Positions 26,589 through 35,597 of a DNA stretch of 64,000 nucleotides are shown here, piece by piece. The notes beneath the pieces were generated by a model, which was not told the origin of the DNA, searched no databases, and saw only the letters and a program-made list of their open reading frames with translations. A program made the translations under genes and the position numbers. Origin of the DNA: Pseudomonas cremoricolorata (GTDB lineage: Bacteria > Pseudomonadota > Gammaproteobacteria > Pseudomonadales > Pseudomonadaceae); assembly GCF_000759535.1 (NCBI RefSeq), contig NZ_CP009455.1:682001-746000 (forward strand), written 5' to 3'. Numbering within the stretch: the first letter of the stretch is position 1; every line of letters starts with the position of its first letter.

Positions 26589-27352
26589 CCCTTGACCGAG
26601 CGGTCGATGGCAAAACCTGCCCAGTCCTGGCTCACCGGCATCAGTTCGAGGTTATTGATGTTGACGTGGGCGGGCTGGTTGAGCACCCAGAAGATGGTTT
26701 CGGCGATGTCCTGCGGCTGGATCGGCTCGGCGCCGGCGTAGGTGGCGTCGTAGCGTGATTGGTCACCGCCGAAGCGCACCAGGGAAAACTCGCTTTCGCA
26801 CAACCCCGGCTCGATGTTGGTGACGCGCACGCCGGTGCCGCGCAGGTCGCAGCGCAGACTCAAAGAGAACTGGCCGACGAACGCCTTGGTACCGCCGTAT
26901 ACATGGCTGCCCGGATACGGATAGTTGCCAGCGACCGAGCCGACGTTGAGGATCGATGCGCCACGGCCGTGGGCGATCAGGCGCGGCAGCAGCAGGCGGG
27001 TGGTGTACATCAGGCCCTTGATGTTGGTGTCGACCATGGTGTCCCAGTCGTCGAGGTCGCAGTTCTGTGCGGCATCGGCACCCAGCGCCAGGCCTGCGTT
27101 GTTGACCAGCGCACGCAGCGTGGTGAAGCTCGGCGGCAGGTTGGCGATGGCGGTTTCCATGGCCTGGCGATCACGCACATCGACCACCAGCGCGTGCACT
27201 TCGGTGTGCGCCGACAGCTCTGCACACAGCGCATCCAGACGTTCCTGACGCCGGCCGGTCAGCACCAGCTTCCAGCCCGCCTGGGCGAAGCGGCGCGCGG
27301 TGGCTTCGCCAAAGCCGGAGGTCGCCCCGGTGATGAATACGGTATCGGTCAT
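26585..27352 (-). CDS. SDR-family oxidoreductase, YdfG-like
   Basis: This is a 255-residue NAD(P)-dependent dehydrogenase. It shows the Rossmann TGATSGFGEATARRF glycine motif, NNAGLALG, the catalytic Ser in NVGSVAGNYPYPG and the YGGTK catalytic Tyr/Lys pair. The C-terminal PAHVNINNLELMPVSQDWAG is nearly diagnostic of YdfG (3-hydroxy acid / malonic semialdehyde dehydrogenase). The ATG at 27352 begins MTDTVFITG; more upstream codons are not SDR-like. It lies downstream of the DnaA-box-rich intergenic region. Confidence 0.9.
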   Translation of the reverse strand: MTDTVFITGATSGFGEATARRFAQAGWKLVLTGRRQERLDALCAELSAHTEVHALVVDVRDRQAMETAIANLPPSFTTLRALVNNAGLALGADAAQNCDLDDWDTMVDTNIKGLMYTTRLLLPRLIAHGRGASILNVGSVAGNYPYPGSHVYGGTKAFVGQFSLSLRCDLRGTGVRVTNIEPGLCESEFSLVRFGGDQSRYDATYAGAEPIQPQDIAETIFWVLNQPAHVNINNLELMPVSQDWAGFAIDRSVKG

Positions 27353-27903
27353 TACGCTTCTCCTGGACAGATCGAAAACGGTTGGCCAGGCAGCATGCCC
27401 GCAGGCGGCGCGACCAGCAAGCCGGACAACCGCTGTACGAAAAATGCTCAATCGCCTGAAAGCCACGTCGTAGTAGGCGTGGCGAAGGCTATGCGCACGT
27501 TATCCACAAGGCTACCCCCACTGATTGGGGGCAAGTTTCATGACCACCCCGACGAGGCTGTGGAAAACCCCGAGGCCGACGCCGAAGGAATCGCCCACAC
27601 TCCCTAGCGCACATGCTACGCAGAGCTTCCCACAGACTTACCCACAACCTGCCAAGAGCAGTGGAAAAGGCGTCCGCCGCACCCATAAACAACCGATTCG
27701 GCACGCTCCAGATAGATATGGTCAAATAATGATCAAATGCTTGCAGCCCTTGCCTTAAAAGGGCTACAAGCAGTTGCCACCACCTTTTCCACAGGCAGCT
27801 CCACACAAACGGTGGAAACTTTACCGGCTGTGCACAAACCGCTACACGCCCCGTAAATCAAAGCGTTCAGCGTTGCACGGGGCAGGCTTGTCCACAGGCT
27901 GGT
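27353..27903. other. 551-bp intergenic region with a cluster of DnaA-box-like 9-mers
   Basis: There is no gene. A perfect DnaA box TTATCCACA lies at 27500-27508. One-base variants lie at 27638-27646 (TTACCCACA) and 27888-27896 (TTGTCCACA), and a two-base variant is CTTCCCACA at 27626-27634. TTTTCCACA, another one-base variant, appears at 27785-27793 and on the other strand at 27559-27567. TTGTGCACA, also on the other strand, is at 27829-27837. An AT-rich stretch (27712-27739) lies among them. The region may titrate DnaA or control replication-linked expression. It is not the chromosomal oriC neighbourhood, since dnaA, dnaN and rpmH are absent. Confidence 0.55.
27739..27771 (-). terminator. 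Inverted repeat downstream of the liv operon
   Basis: The arms GCTTGCAGCCCTT and AAGGGCTACAAGC pair with one mismatch around a 7-base loop. Read leftward, the hairpin is followed by an AT-rich stretch with several T residues. It lies about 130 bp beyond the livF stop and probably ends the operon transcript. Confidence 0.55.
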
Positions 27904-28620
27904 TCAGTGACCACCCAGGTAAGCGTTGCGCACCTCCTCGTTGGCCAGCAGTTCCCGCCCGCTGCCGCTCATGCGGATCTGCCCGTTGACCATCACATAG
28001 GCGCGGTCCGACAGCTTCAGTGCATGGTTGGCATTCTGCTCGACGAGAAAGATGGTCATGCCGCCCTGGGCCAACTCGCGCAGTGTGGCGAAGATCTGCT
28101 TGACCACGATCGGCGCCAGCCCCAGCGACGGCTCATCGAGCAGCAGCAGCTTGGGCCGACTCATCAGGGCGCGAGCGATGGCCAGCATCTGCTGCTCGCC
28201 CCCGGACATGGTCATGGCCCGCTGCGAACGACGTTCCTTGAGCCGTGGGAACAGCTCGTACATGCGCTGCATGTCCTGATCGGCATGTTTGTCGCCGATG
28301 GGGATGGTGCCCATCATCAGGTTCTCTTCCACGGTCATATCCGGGAACACCCTGCGCCCCTCAGGCGATTGAGCAATGCCGTTGGAGGCGATGTAGTGCG
28401 AGCTCTTGCGGGTGATGTCGGTGCCGCGATAGAGAATCTGCCCCGAGGCCGCCCGCGGCTGGCCGAAAATCGACATCAGCAAGGTCGACTTGCCCGCGCC
28501 GTTGGCGCCGATCAGGCTCACCGTCTCGCCCTCGTCGATGTGCATCGACACGCCCTTGAGCGCCTGGATCGGGCCGTAGAAGACGTTCAGGTCACGCAGT
28601 TCGAGAATGGCTGCGCTCAT
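27904..28620 (-). CDS. livF: Branched-chain amino acid ABC transporter ATPase LivF/BraG
   Basis: This 238-residue cytoplasmic ATPase subunit forms a heterodimer with LivG to drive Leu/Ile/Val uptake. Walker A is GANGAGKST, the Q-loop region is GIAQSPEGRRVFPDMTVEENL, the signature is MSGGEQQMLAIARAL, Walker B is LLLLDEPSLGLAP and the H-loop region is FLVEQNANHAL. The length matches the family. Its ATG overlaps the livG stop as ATGA, implying translational coupling. It is the last gene of the operon. Confidence 0.96.
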   Translation of the reverse strand: MSAAILELRDLNVFYGPIQALKGVSMHIDEGETVSLIGANGAGKSTLLMSIFGQPRAASGQILYRGTDITRKSSHYIASNGIAQSPEGRRVFPDMTVEENLMMGTIPIGDKHADQDMQRMYELFPRLKERRSQRAMTMSGGEQQMLAIARALMSRPKLLLLDEPSLGLAPIVVKQIFATLRELAQGGMTIFLVEQNANHALKLSDRAYVMVNGQIRMSGSGRELLANEEVRNAYLGGH

Positions 28621-29492
28621 ACGATTTCCTCTTCTTCGGCACCCAGGTAGGCGGCGATCACGGTCGGGTTGTTGCGAATCTCCTGGGGGGTGCCTTCGGC
28701 GATGACATTGCCGTGGTCGAGCACCACGATGTGGTCGGAGATGCTCATGACCATGCCCATGTCGTGCTCGATCAGCACCACGGTCAGGTCGTGCTGGTCG
28801 CGCAGCACACGGATCATCCGGCTCAGCGCTTCGGTTTCCTGCGGGTTGAGACCGGCAGCCGGTTCGTCCAGGCAGATGATCTTGGGTCGGGTACACATGG
28901 CCCGGGCAATCTCCAGGCGCCGCTGCTGGCCATACGACAGCTCGCCGGCCAGGCGATTGGCGCAATCGACCAGATCGACCACCTCCAGCCAGTAGAAGGC
29001 ATGGTCGAGCGCGTCGCTTTCGGCCTTGCGGTAACCCGGGGTATTGAGCACGCCGGCCAGCAGGTTGCGGTTGACCCACATGTGCTGCGCCACCAGCAGG
29101 TTTTCCACCACCGACATTTCGCGGAACAGGCGGATGTTCTGGAAGGTGCGCGCCAATCCGGCGCGATTGACCAGGTGGGTGCCGCCGAACATCTTGTAGT
29201 ACAGGCGGTTGGCAAACCGCGCAGGCGAGACGAAATCGGTAGGCTCGAAGCGCTCACCGAGCAGTTGAATGACGTTGGTCGGCGTGCCACGCACGTTCAG
29301 CTCGATGCGCCCGCCGCTAGCCTTGTAGAACCCGGTCAGGCAGTTGAACACCGTAGTCTTGCCCGCGCCGTTGGGGCCGATCAGGGCGAAGATCTGGTTG
29401 CGCCTGACTTGCAGGTTGACGTCGCTGAGCGCCTTGATGCCGCCAAACTGCATCATCAGGTGCTCGACCGACAGCACGATCTCGTCGTTCAT
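28617..29492 (-). CDS. livG: Branched-chain amino acid ABC transporter ATPase LivG/BraF
   Basis: This is a 291-residue ATPase subunit. Walker A is GPNGAGKTTVFNCLTGFYKA, the signature is LSYGQQRRLEIARAM, Walker B is IICLDEPAAGLNP and the H-loop region is VLIEHDMGMVM. Compared with the usual 255-residue LivG it carries an insert of about 35 residues after the Walker A helix (region containing LGERFEPTDFVSPARFANRL) before ARTFQNIRLF. This type of longer LivG is known in pseudomonads. Its start overlaps the livM stop (ATGA). Confidence 0.95.
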   Translation of the reverse strand: MNDEIVLSVEHLMMQFGGIKALSDVNLQVRRNQIFALIGPNGAGKTTVFNCLTGFYKASGGRIELNVRGTPTNVIQLLGERFEPTDFVSPARFANRLYYKMFGGTHLVNRAGLARTFQNIRLFREMSVVENLLVAQHMWVNRNLLAGVLNTPGYRKAESDALDHAFYWLEVVDLVDCANRLAGELSYGQQRRLEIARAMCTRPKIICLDEPAAGLNPQETEALSRMIRVLRDQHDLTVVLIEHDMGMVMSISDHIVVLDHGNVIAEGTPQEIRNNPTVIAAYLGAEEEEIV

Positions 29493-30778
29493 GGCGCCAC
29501 CCCCTTGCGCACCGGCACCCCGGTGCGACCTATGCGAATCAGTCCGCGTGGACGCCAGATCATCATCAGCACCATGAGCACACCAAACAGCAGCACGCGG
29601 TATTCCGAGAAGCTGCGCAGCAGCTCGGGGGCTACGGTCAGCACGAAGGCGGCGATGACCACGCCGACCGTCGAACCCATGCCGCCCAACACGACGATCG
29701 CCAGAATCAGCGCCGACTCGAAGAAGGTGAACGACGACGGGTTGACGAAGCCCTGATAGGTGGCGAAGAACACCCCGGCAAGCCCTGCGGTGGAGGCGCC
29801 CAGGGTGAACGCCGAGAGCTTGACCAGCACGTGGTTCAGGCCCATCGAGCGGCAGGCGATCTCGTCCTCACGCAGCGCCTCCCAGGCCCGCCCGACCGGC
29901 ATGCGGGTCAGGCGATGCTTGATGTACAGCACCGCCAGCACCACCAGGAACAGCACCGCGTAGATGAACAGGAATTTCAGGTTGGGGTTGTAGTCGATGC
30001 CGAAGAACTCGTGGAACGGCACCCCGCCATCCTTGGCCCGACGGCCGAACTCCAGGCCCAGGAAGGTCGGCGACGGTGCCGGCATGCCATTCGGCCCGCC
30101 GGTGAACGACAGCCAGTTGTTCAGCACCAGGCGAATGATCTCGCCAAAGCCCAGGGTGACGATGGCCAGGTAGTCGCCGTGCATGCGTAGCACTGGGAAG
30201 CCGAGTATGCACCCAGCCAGCGCCGCAGCGATGGCGGCCAGCGGCAGCACGCTCCAGAATCCCAGCCCGAGGTACTGGTAACCCAACGCCAGGCCGTAGG
30301 CGCCGATGGCGTAGAAGGCCACGTAGCCGAGGTCGAGCAAGCCGGCAAGACCTACCACGATGTTCAACCCCAGCCCCAGCAGCACGTAGATCAGCCCGAG
30401 GATGACCACGGTCAGCAGGTACTTGTTGGCGAAGATGGGAAAGACGATGGCGATCACGATCAGTGCCGGAATGATGTAGCGCAGCCGCGACTTGTAGTCC
30501 AGCGGCCGCACATGCACGCCTGAGCCATTGCCCTCGAAGCCTTGCAGCAGGCGCAGGCCGGGTGCGGTTTGCAGGAACAGACTGAGCAGGAAACGCCCGA
30601 CCATCACCGCCCCGACCAGCCAGGCGACCCGGGTGGGCTGGGCGTTGAAGCTGTAGCCGTCGAGCACCACGCCGACCACTGGGCCGAACACGATCAGCGC
30701 CAGCAGGCCGGCGACCAAGGTTTCGATGAGACTGCGTTTGAGATCGATCGAAGAAGAAGCAGTAGAGGCGACAGTCAT
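29489..30778 (-). CDS. livM: Branched-chain amino acid ABC transporter permease LivM/BraE
   Basis: This 429-residue inner-membrane permease has about ten helices. An N-terminal extension with two or three helices precedes the conserved core (LGLNIVVGLAGLLDLGYVAFYAIGAY-type region, quoted in part). The EAA-like coupling loop GRAWEALREDEIACRSMGLN contacts LivG/LivF. The end is MIWRPRGLIRIGRTGVPV. It pairs with LivH to form the translocation pathway. The ATG at 30778 lies 2 bp after the livH stop. Confidence 0.95.
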   Translation of the reverse strand: MTVASTASSSIDLKRSLIETLVAGLLALIVFGPVVGVVLDGYSFNAQPTRVAWLVGAVMVGRFLLSLFLQTAPGLRLLQGFEGNGSGVHVRPLDYKSRLRYIIPALIVIAIVFPIFANKYLLTVVILGLIYVLLGLGLNIVVGLAGLLDLGYVAFYAIGAYGLALGYQYLGLGFWSVLPLAAIAAALAGCILGFPVLRMHGDYLAIVTLGFGEIIRLVLNNWLSFTGGPNGMPAPSPTFLGLEFGRRAKDGGVPFHEFFGIDYNPNLKFLFIYAVLFLVVLAVLYIKHRLTRMPVGRAWEALREDEIACRSMGLNHVLVKLSAFTLGASTAGLAGVFFATYQGFVNPSSFTFFESALILAIVVLGGMGSTVGVVIAAFVLTVAPELLRSFSEYRVLLFGVLMVLMMIWRPRGLIRIGRTGVPVRKGVAP

Positions 30779-30780
30779 GT

Positions 30781-31695
30781 TCACACCTTGGCCACGAGCG
30801 GGCGACCGAGCAGGCCCTGGGGACGGAAGATGAGGATCAGCACCAGCAGCGAGAAGCTGAACACGTCTTTGTAGTCGGTGTTGATCAGCCCGGAGAACAG
30901 CGATTCCGATACCCCGAGGATGATCCCGCCCAGCATTGCCCCGGGCAGCGAACCGATGCCGCCGAGCACCGCTGCGGTGAAGGCCTTGATGCCGATGATG
31001 AAGCCTGCGTAGAAGTCGAAGGTGCCGTAGTTGAGGGTGATCAGCACCCCAGCCAGGGCCGCCATCACCGCCCCGATGACGAACACGTAGGAGATCACCC
31101 GGTCGGTGTTGATGCCCAGAATCGAGGCCATCTTGCGGTCTTGCTGGGTGGCACGGCACATCCGCCCCAGCTTGGTGTACTTGATCACGTAGGTGAGCAG
31201 CGCCATGCCGGCGAAGGCGGCGACGAGGATGAAGATCTTGGTGTAGGTCAGTTGCACGAAGCCTGAACCGACGTCGAGCCGCACGGCGCCTTCGAGCAGG
31301 GTGGGCACGCCTTGCTGGCGCGCGCCCTGGCTGATTTGCGCATAGTTCTGCAGGATCAGGGAAATGCCGATGGCGCTGATCAGCGGCGCCAGCCGGGCGG
31401 AGTTGCGCAGCGGCCGGTAGGCGATGCGTTCGATGGTGAAGCCGTACACGCCAGTGACCACGATGGTGAACAGCAAGGTGCCCAACATCAGCAGCGGAAA
31501 CGACTCGATCCCGAAATAGGCCAGCAATGCCAGGCTGATCGCCGCCAGGTAAGCGGAGATCATGTACACCTCGCCGTGCGCGAAGTTGATCATGCCGATG
31601 ATGCCATAGACCATTGTGTAGCCGATGGCGATCAGGCCATAGACCGACCCGAGGGTCAGGCCGTTGACCAGTTGCTGCAGGAAAATACCATCCAT
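30781..31695 (-). CDS. livH: Branched-chain amino acid ABC transporter permease LivH/BraD
   Basis: This 304-residue inner-membrane permease has about eight helices. Family blocks are LQQLVNGLTLGSVYGLIAIG, YGIIGMINFAHGEVYM, the coupling loop GRMCRATQQDRKMASILGIN and the end LIFRPQGLLGRPLVAKV. The ATG at 31695 is preferred over an in-frame GTG at 31725 because the family starts at MDGIFLQQL, though the Shine-Dalgarno is weak for both. It is separated from livK by about 200 bp containing a large RNA fold. Confidence 0.95.
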   Translation of the reverse strand: MDGIFLQQLVNGLTLGSVYGLIAIGYTMVYGIIGMINFAHGEVYMISAYLAAISLALLAYFGIESFPLLMLGTLLFTIVVTGVYGFTIERIAYRPLRNSARLAPLISAIGISLILQNYAQISQGARQQGVPTLLEGAVRLDVGSGFVQLTYTKIFILVAAFAGMALLTYVIKYTKLGRMCRATQQDRKMASILGINTDRVISYVFVIGAVMAALAGVLITLNYGTFDFYAGFIIGIKAFTAAVLGGIGSLPGAMLGGIILGVSESLFSGLINTDYKDVFSFSLLVLILIFRPQGLLGRPLVAKV

Positions 31696-31771
31696 AAGAC
31701 GCAATCTCGCGTAAGGGGATCGCACGTCAAGGCCGAGGGTGGCTGGCGTGCGGATCTACGAGTAGGAAAGG

Positions 31772-31882
31772 GGCTGGGTGTCAGTCGATCGAACGAGCCG
31801 GGCTGCACCTTGTGGCCGCAGCCGTTGCTCGGGGTGGTCCGATCAGGCTGATCGACCGCTCACGCTCGACCGCTACCCAGCC
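31772..31882 (-). promoter_or_regulatory. Intercistronic stem-loop structure between livK and livH
   Basis: On the transcript an outer 8-bp stem (GGCTGGGT/ACCCAGCC) continues after an internal loop into a 9-bp stem (GGTCGAGCG/CGTTCGATC, two G-U pairs). It encloses a further hairpin GGTCGATCA/TGATCGGACC. The fold is followed by CCCCUUUCC. Such structures commonly protect the binding-protein message or reduce read-through into the membrane subunits. Confidence 0.5.
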
Positions 31883-31898
31883 TTGGGCACAGCCGTGG

Positions 31899-33035
31899 TT
31901 ATTGTTGTTTGTCGAGCTGGTGGTACTTGCCATTGGCGTCCCACTGGTAGACCACGTAGTCGGAAACGGTGAGATCACCCTTGCTGTCCCACTTCTTCTC
32001 GCCCATGACCGTCTGCACCGGGTTGGCCTTGAGCCACTTGGCGGCGTCTTCGCCCTTGTTCGACTTGGCGCCATTGAACGCGGCCGCCAGGGCTTGCAGC
32101 GAAGCGTAGGCGTATAGGGTGTAGCCTTCAGGCTCGGTGCCGGCCTTGCGGAATTCATCGACCACCGCCTTGCTGTCGGGCAGCAGGCGCGGGTCGGCGC
32201 CGAAGGTCATGTACACGCCGTTGACGTATTGCGCGCCGCCCGCGGTGGCCACCAGTTCGTCGGTGACGATGCCGTCATCGGACATGAACTTGACGTCCTT
32301 CAGGCCCTGCTCGCGCAACTGGCGTACCAGCGGACCGGCCTCGGGGTGCAGGCCACCGAAATACACCACGTCGGCACCGGCGGCACGGATCTTGGTGACC
32401 ACGGCGCTGAAGTCTTTCTCGCCACGGGTCAGGCCTTCGTACAGCACCGGTTTGACGCCACGTTTCTCGAGCTGCGCCTTGGTCGCATCGGCCAGGCCCT
32501 GGCCGTAGGTGTCCTTGTCGTGCAGCACCACGACCTTCTGCCCCTTGAGCACATCTACGATGTAGTTGCCGGCCACGACGCCCTGCTGGTCGTCACGCCC
32601 GCACATGCGGAACATCGCGCTCAGACCGCGTTCGGTCACCTGCGGGTTGGTCGAGCCGGGGGTGATCGCAATGACGCCGGCTTCGTCGTAGACCTCGGAG
32701 GCGGGAATGGTGTTGGACGAGCAGAAATGTCCGACGACACCGATGACCTTGTCCTGATCGACCAGGCGGTTGGCCACCGCCACCGCCTGCTTGGGCTCAC
32801 AGGCATCGTCGCCTTTGACCAGCACGATCTTCTCGCCGTTGACGCCACCTGCCGCATTGATCTTGTCGGCCGCTGCCTGCGCGCCTTTCATGTATTGCTC
32901 ACCGAAGGCCGCGTTGGCGCCGGTCATGGGGCCGGCGACGCCGATCTTGACGTCGGCCTGAACATACGACGATACACCGAGGGCCATGGCAACGGCCGCG
33001 GCCAGAAACGCTTGCTTGGGAAACGAGTGCGACAT
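31899..33035 (-). CDS. livK: Branched-chain amino acid periplasmic binding protein LivK/BraC
   Basis: This 378-residue periplasmic receptor delivers Leu/Ile/Val (possibly Ala/Thr) to LivHMGF. It has a Sec signal peptide (KQAFLAAAVAMALGVSSYVQA) followed by DVKIGVAGPMTGANAAFGEQ. The type I fold has the conserved disulphide pair (DDACEP and GHFCSS) and AITPGSTNPQVTERG, YGQGLA and a YAYASLQALAAA end block. AGGAG 9 nt before the ATG supports the start. It is the first gene of the operon, preceded by a sigma-54 promoter at 33095-33110. Confidence 0.96.
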   Translation of the reverse strand: MSHSFPKQAFLAAAVAMALGVSSYVQADVKIGVAGPMTGANAAFGEQYMKGAQAAADKINAAGGVNGEKIVLVKGDDACEPKQAVAVANRLVDQDKVIGVVGHFCSSNTIPASEVYDEAGVIAITPGSTNPQVTERGLSAMFRMCGRDDQQGVVAGNYIVDVLKGQKVVVLHDKDTYGQGLADATKAQLEKRGVKPVLYEGLTRGEKDFSAVVTKIRAAGADVVYFGGLHPEAGPLVRQLREQGLKDVKFMSDDGIVTDELVATAGGAQYVNGVYMTFGADPRLLPDSKAVVDEFRKAGTEPEGYTLYAYASLQALAAAFNGAKSNKGEDAAKWLKANPVQTVMGEKKWDSKGDLTVSDYVVYQWDANGKYHQLDKQQ

Positions 33036-33094
33036 GAGGTGGTGCTCCTGGAATTTTTTTAGTAGGCACTACGACTTCACAACGCTGTGAGCTG

Positions 33095-33110
33095 AGCAAG
33101 GGCCGTGCCA
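33095..33110 (-). promoter_or_regulatory. Sigma-54 (RpoN) promoter of the liv operon
   Basis: Read leftward the sequence is TGGCACggcccTTGCT. This is an exact match to the -24/-12 consensus TGGCAC-N5-TTGCW with correct spacing. It lies about 60 bp before the livK start codon, giving a predicted 5' untranslated region of about 45-50 nt. Confidence 0.88.
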
Positions 33111-33238
33111 TGGCATTGCCACTAATGCAAAACAGTCCGGGCGTCTGCCCCGGCAGCGTTCAGGTCGTTCCGCAGCGGGGTGCGCAACCCGCCATGCAGA
33201 GCCAGGCGCTACCGCAGCCGTCTCGGCGGCGCAACCGA

Positions 33239-33255
33239 TGTCCGCCATCGGTGCA
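33239..33255. promoter_or_regulatory. Weak second NtrC-like half-site
   Basis: This 17-mer carries one perfect GGTGCA half-site and a degenerate partner (9 of 12 consensus positions). It lies about 145 bp upstream of the sigma-54 promoter and could be a cooperative secondary enhancer site. Confidence 0.3.
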
Positions 33256-33307
33256 ACCCTTGCTGGGTATACCGCCAGCCAGCCTGTAACAAGCGACGTC
33301 ACCTAAC

Positions 33308-33324
33308 TGCACATAGCCGGTGCA
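33308..33324. promoter_or_regulatory. NtrC-like enhancer site for the liv operon
   Basis: TGCACAtagccGGTGCA matches the NtrC dyad TGCACC-N5-GGTGCA at 11 of 12 defined positions. It sits about 200 bp upstream of the sigma-54 promoter, a typical enhancer distance. The rest of the 451-bp gap between livK and pncB shows no gene. Confidence 0.65.
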
Positions 33325-33486
33325 CGACTGCCACCGCAGGCACCATTTCAACGCCGCGCCCTGCGCACTCGCTGTGCGCGGTGCGTGATGCTGAATCACG
33401 CAGGGTGAAAAAAGACTGGCACAATGGCGCCCATTGCCCTGCGCGCTCGCGCCCTTTCGCCTGCGCCGCCGACCTGGAGCCCTTCA

Positions 33487-34692
33487 ATGAGCGAGAGCGC
33501 ATTTTCCGAGCGCATCGTGCATAACCTGCTCGACACCGACTTCTACAAGCTGACCATGATGCAGGCGGTGCTGCACAACTACCCGGACGCCGACGTCGAG
33601 TGGGAATTTCGCTGCCGCAATGGTGAGGACCTGCGCCCGTATCTCGGGGAAATCCGCCGGCAGATCGAGCAACTCGCCGACCTGACCCTCGATGAGGGGC
33701 AACTGGGCTTTCTTGAACGCATCAGCTTTCTCAAGCCCGACTTCCTGCGCTTTCTCGGGCTGTTCCGCTTCAACCTGCGCTACCTGCACATCGGCATCGA
33801 CAACGATCAGCTGAGCCTGCGCATCCGCGGCCCATGGCTGCATGTGATCCTCTTCGAAGTGCCGCTGCTGGCGATCATCAGCGAGGTGCGCAATCGCCAC
33901 TTGCACCCCGACATGCGCCTCGATCAGGCGCGCGAGCAATTGCTGCGCAAGTTCGACTGGCTGCGCCAGAACGCCAGCAGCGATGAGCTGGCGCAATTGC
34001 AGGTGGCTGATTTCGGCACACGCCGGCGCTTCTCAAGCCAAGTGCAGGGCGAAGTGGTGAAGCTGCTGCGCGATGACTTCCCGGCGCGCTTCGTCGGCAC
34101 CAGCAACGTCGACCTGGCCTGGAAGTTGGATGTCAAACCGCTGGGCACCATGGCCCATGAATGGTTCATGGCGCACCAGCAGCTCGGCCCGCGGCTGATC
34201 GACAGCCAGGCGGCGGCGCTGGATTGCTGGGTGCGGGAGTACCGTGGGGTGCTGGGCATCGCCCTGACCGACTGCATCACCATGGATGCGTTCGTCAGCG
34301 ATTTCGATCTGTTCTTCGCCAAACTGTTCGATGGCCTGCGCCACGACTCGGGCGATCCGATCGTCTGGGCCGAGAAGGCGGTGGCGCATTATCGGGCGCT
34401 GGGCATCGACCCGATGACCAAGACCCTGGTGTTCTCCGACGGTCTCGACCTGCCGCGGGCCTTGCAGATCTTCCGCACCCTGCGCGGGCGGATCAACGTC
34501 AGCTTCGGTATCGGTACCAACCTCACCTGCGACCTGCCGGGCGTGGCGCCGATGAGCATCGTGCTGAAGATGACCGACTGCAACGGCTCACCGGTAGCGA
34601 AAATCTCCGACGAAGCGGCCAAGACCCAGTGCCGCGATGCCAACTTCGTCAATTACTTGCGCCATGTCTTCAACGTTCCGCACAAGGGGTGA
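33487..34692 (+). CDS. pncB: Nicotinate phosphoribosyltransferase
   Basis: This 401-residue cytoplasmic enzyme converts nicotinate and PRPP to nicotinate mononucleotide in the Preiss-Handler NAD salvage route. It has the N-terminal [20 protein letters not shown], the family block [10 protein letters not shown], the phosphorylated His region [13 protein letters not shown], and LRHDSGDP for PRPP binding. The length equals E. coli PncB. The start is the [10 protein letters not shown] methionine with a GGAG Shine-Dalgarno 7 nt upstream. It forms an operon with nadE (3 bp gap), so two steps of one pathway are co-expressed. Confidence 0.96.
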   Translation: MSESAFSERIVHNLLDTDFYKLTMMQAVLHNYPDADVEWEFRCRNGEDLRPYLGEIRRQIEQLADLTLDEGQLGFLERISFLKPDFLRFLGLFRFNLRYLHIGIDNDQLSLRIRGPWLHVILFEVPLLAIISEVRNRHLHPDMRLDQAREQLLRKFDWLRQNASSDELAQLQVADFGTRRRFSSQVQGEVVKLLRDDFPARFVGTSNVDLAWKLDVKPLGTMAHEWFMAHQQLGPRLIDSQAAALDCWVREYRGVLGIALTDCITMDAFVSDFDLFFAKLFDGLRHDSGDPIVWAEKAVAHYRALGIDPMTKTLVFSDGLDLPRALQIFRTLRGRINVSFGIGTNLTCDLPGVAPMSIVLKMTDCNGSPVAKISDEAAKTQCRDANFVNYLRHVFNVPHKG

Positions 34693-34695
34693 CCG

Positions 34696-35523
34696 ATGCA
34701 CGCCGTTCAGCAAGAAATCGCTCAGCAACTCAATGTTCAGCCGCCGTTCGCCGATAGCGCCGCACTCGATGCAGAAGTCGCCCGACGCGTGGCTTTCATC
34801 AAGCAGTGCCTGGGCAATGCCCGCCTGAAAACCCTGGTGCTGGGCATCAGTGGCGGCGTCGATTCGCTCACCGCCGCCCTGCTCGCGCAACGCGCCGTCA
34901 GCGAACTGCGCAAGGAGACCGGCGATGACGCCTACCGCTTCATCGCCGTGCGCCTGCCCTACCAAGTGCAGCAGGACGAACACGACGCCCAGGCGTGCCT
35001 TGAGGTGATCAAGGCCGATGAAGTGCACACCGTCGACATCGCCCCCGCGGTGCGCGGCCTTGCCGGGAATGTCCAGGCGCTGGCCGAGGGCACCCCGGCA
35101 CACGTGGATTTCGTGCTCGGCAACACCAAGGCGCGCATGCGCATGGTGGCCCAGTACACCATCGCCGGCGCGCGCGGCGGCCTGGTGATCGGCACCGACC
35201 ACGCCGCCGAAGCGGTGATGGGCTTTTTCACCAAGTTCGGCGACGGCGCCTGCGACCTCGCGCCGCTCACTGGCCTGGTGAAAAACCAGGTGCGCAGCAT
35301 CGCCCGACGCTTCGGCGCGCCAGAGGCGCTGGTGGAAAAAGTACCGACCGCCGACCTCGAAGACCTGGCACCGGGCAAGCCGGATGAAGCCTCGCACGGC
35401 GTGACCTACCAGCAGATCGACGCCTTCCTGCACGGCGAATCTGTGAGCCAGGAAGCCTTCGACATCATCGTCGCCACCTACCGCAAGACCCAGCACAAGC
35501 GCGAGTTGCCGTTCGCGCCTTGA
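34696..35523 (+). CDS. nadE: NH3-dependent NAD+ synthetase
   Basis: This 275-residue enzyme amidates deamido-NAD with ammonia and ATP, the last step of NAD synthesis. The PP-loop [14 protein letters not shown], the NAD-contacting block [32 protein letters not shown] and the C-terminal [19 protein letters not shown] region are visible. There is no N-terminal glutaminase domain, so it is the short ammonia-dependent type. It is directly downstream of pncB. Confidence 0.96.
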   Translation: MHAVQQEIAQQLNVQPPFADSAALDAEVARRVAFIKQCLGNARLKTLVLGISGGVDSLTAALLAQRAVSELRKETGDDAYRFIAVRLPYQVQQDEHDAQACLEVIKADEVHTVDIAPAVRGLAGNVQALAEGTPAHVDFVLGNTKARMRMVAQYTIAGARGGLVIGTDHAAEAVMGFFTKFGDGACDLAPLTGLVKNQVRSIARRFGAPEALVEKVPTADLEDLAPGKPDEASHGVTYQQIDAFLHGESVSQEAFDIIVATYRKTQHKRELPFAP

Positions 35524-35550
35524 GGGCGGCAACGGCATTCGGCAGCTGCA

Positions 35551-35574
35551 AAAAAAGGGCGCCTTCAGGCGCCC
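35551..35574 (-). terminator. Terminator of the azurin gene (leftward)
   Basis: Stem GGGCGCC/GGCGCCC with a four-base loop. Read leftward it is followed by seven T residues. It lies between convergent nadE and azu. Confidence 0.9.
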
Positions 35575-35597
35575 TTCAAGTAATACTGCTTAGCCGT

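Noticed and set aside
27489..27806. A 105-codon leftward frame in the DnaA-box region
   Set aside because: It has no ribosome binding site, low-complexity Arg/Gly/Trp content and no conserved motif. The region is better explained as non-coding.
27353..27903. DnaA-box cluster considered as the chromosomal oriC
   Set aside because: In pseudomonads oriC lies beside dnaA/dnaN and rpmH, none of which is in this window. Only titration or cryptic-origin roles remain plausible.
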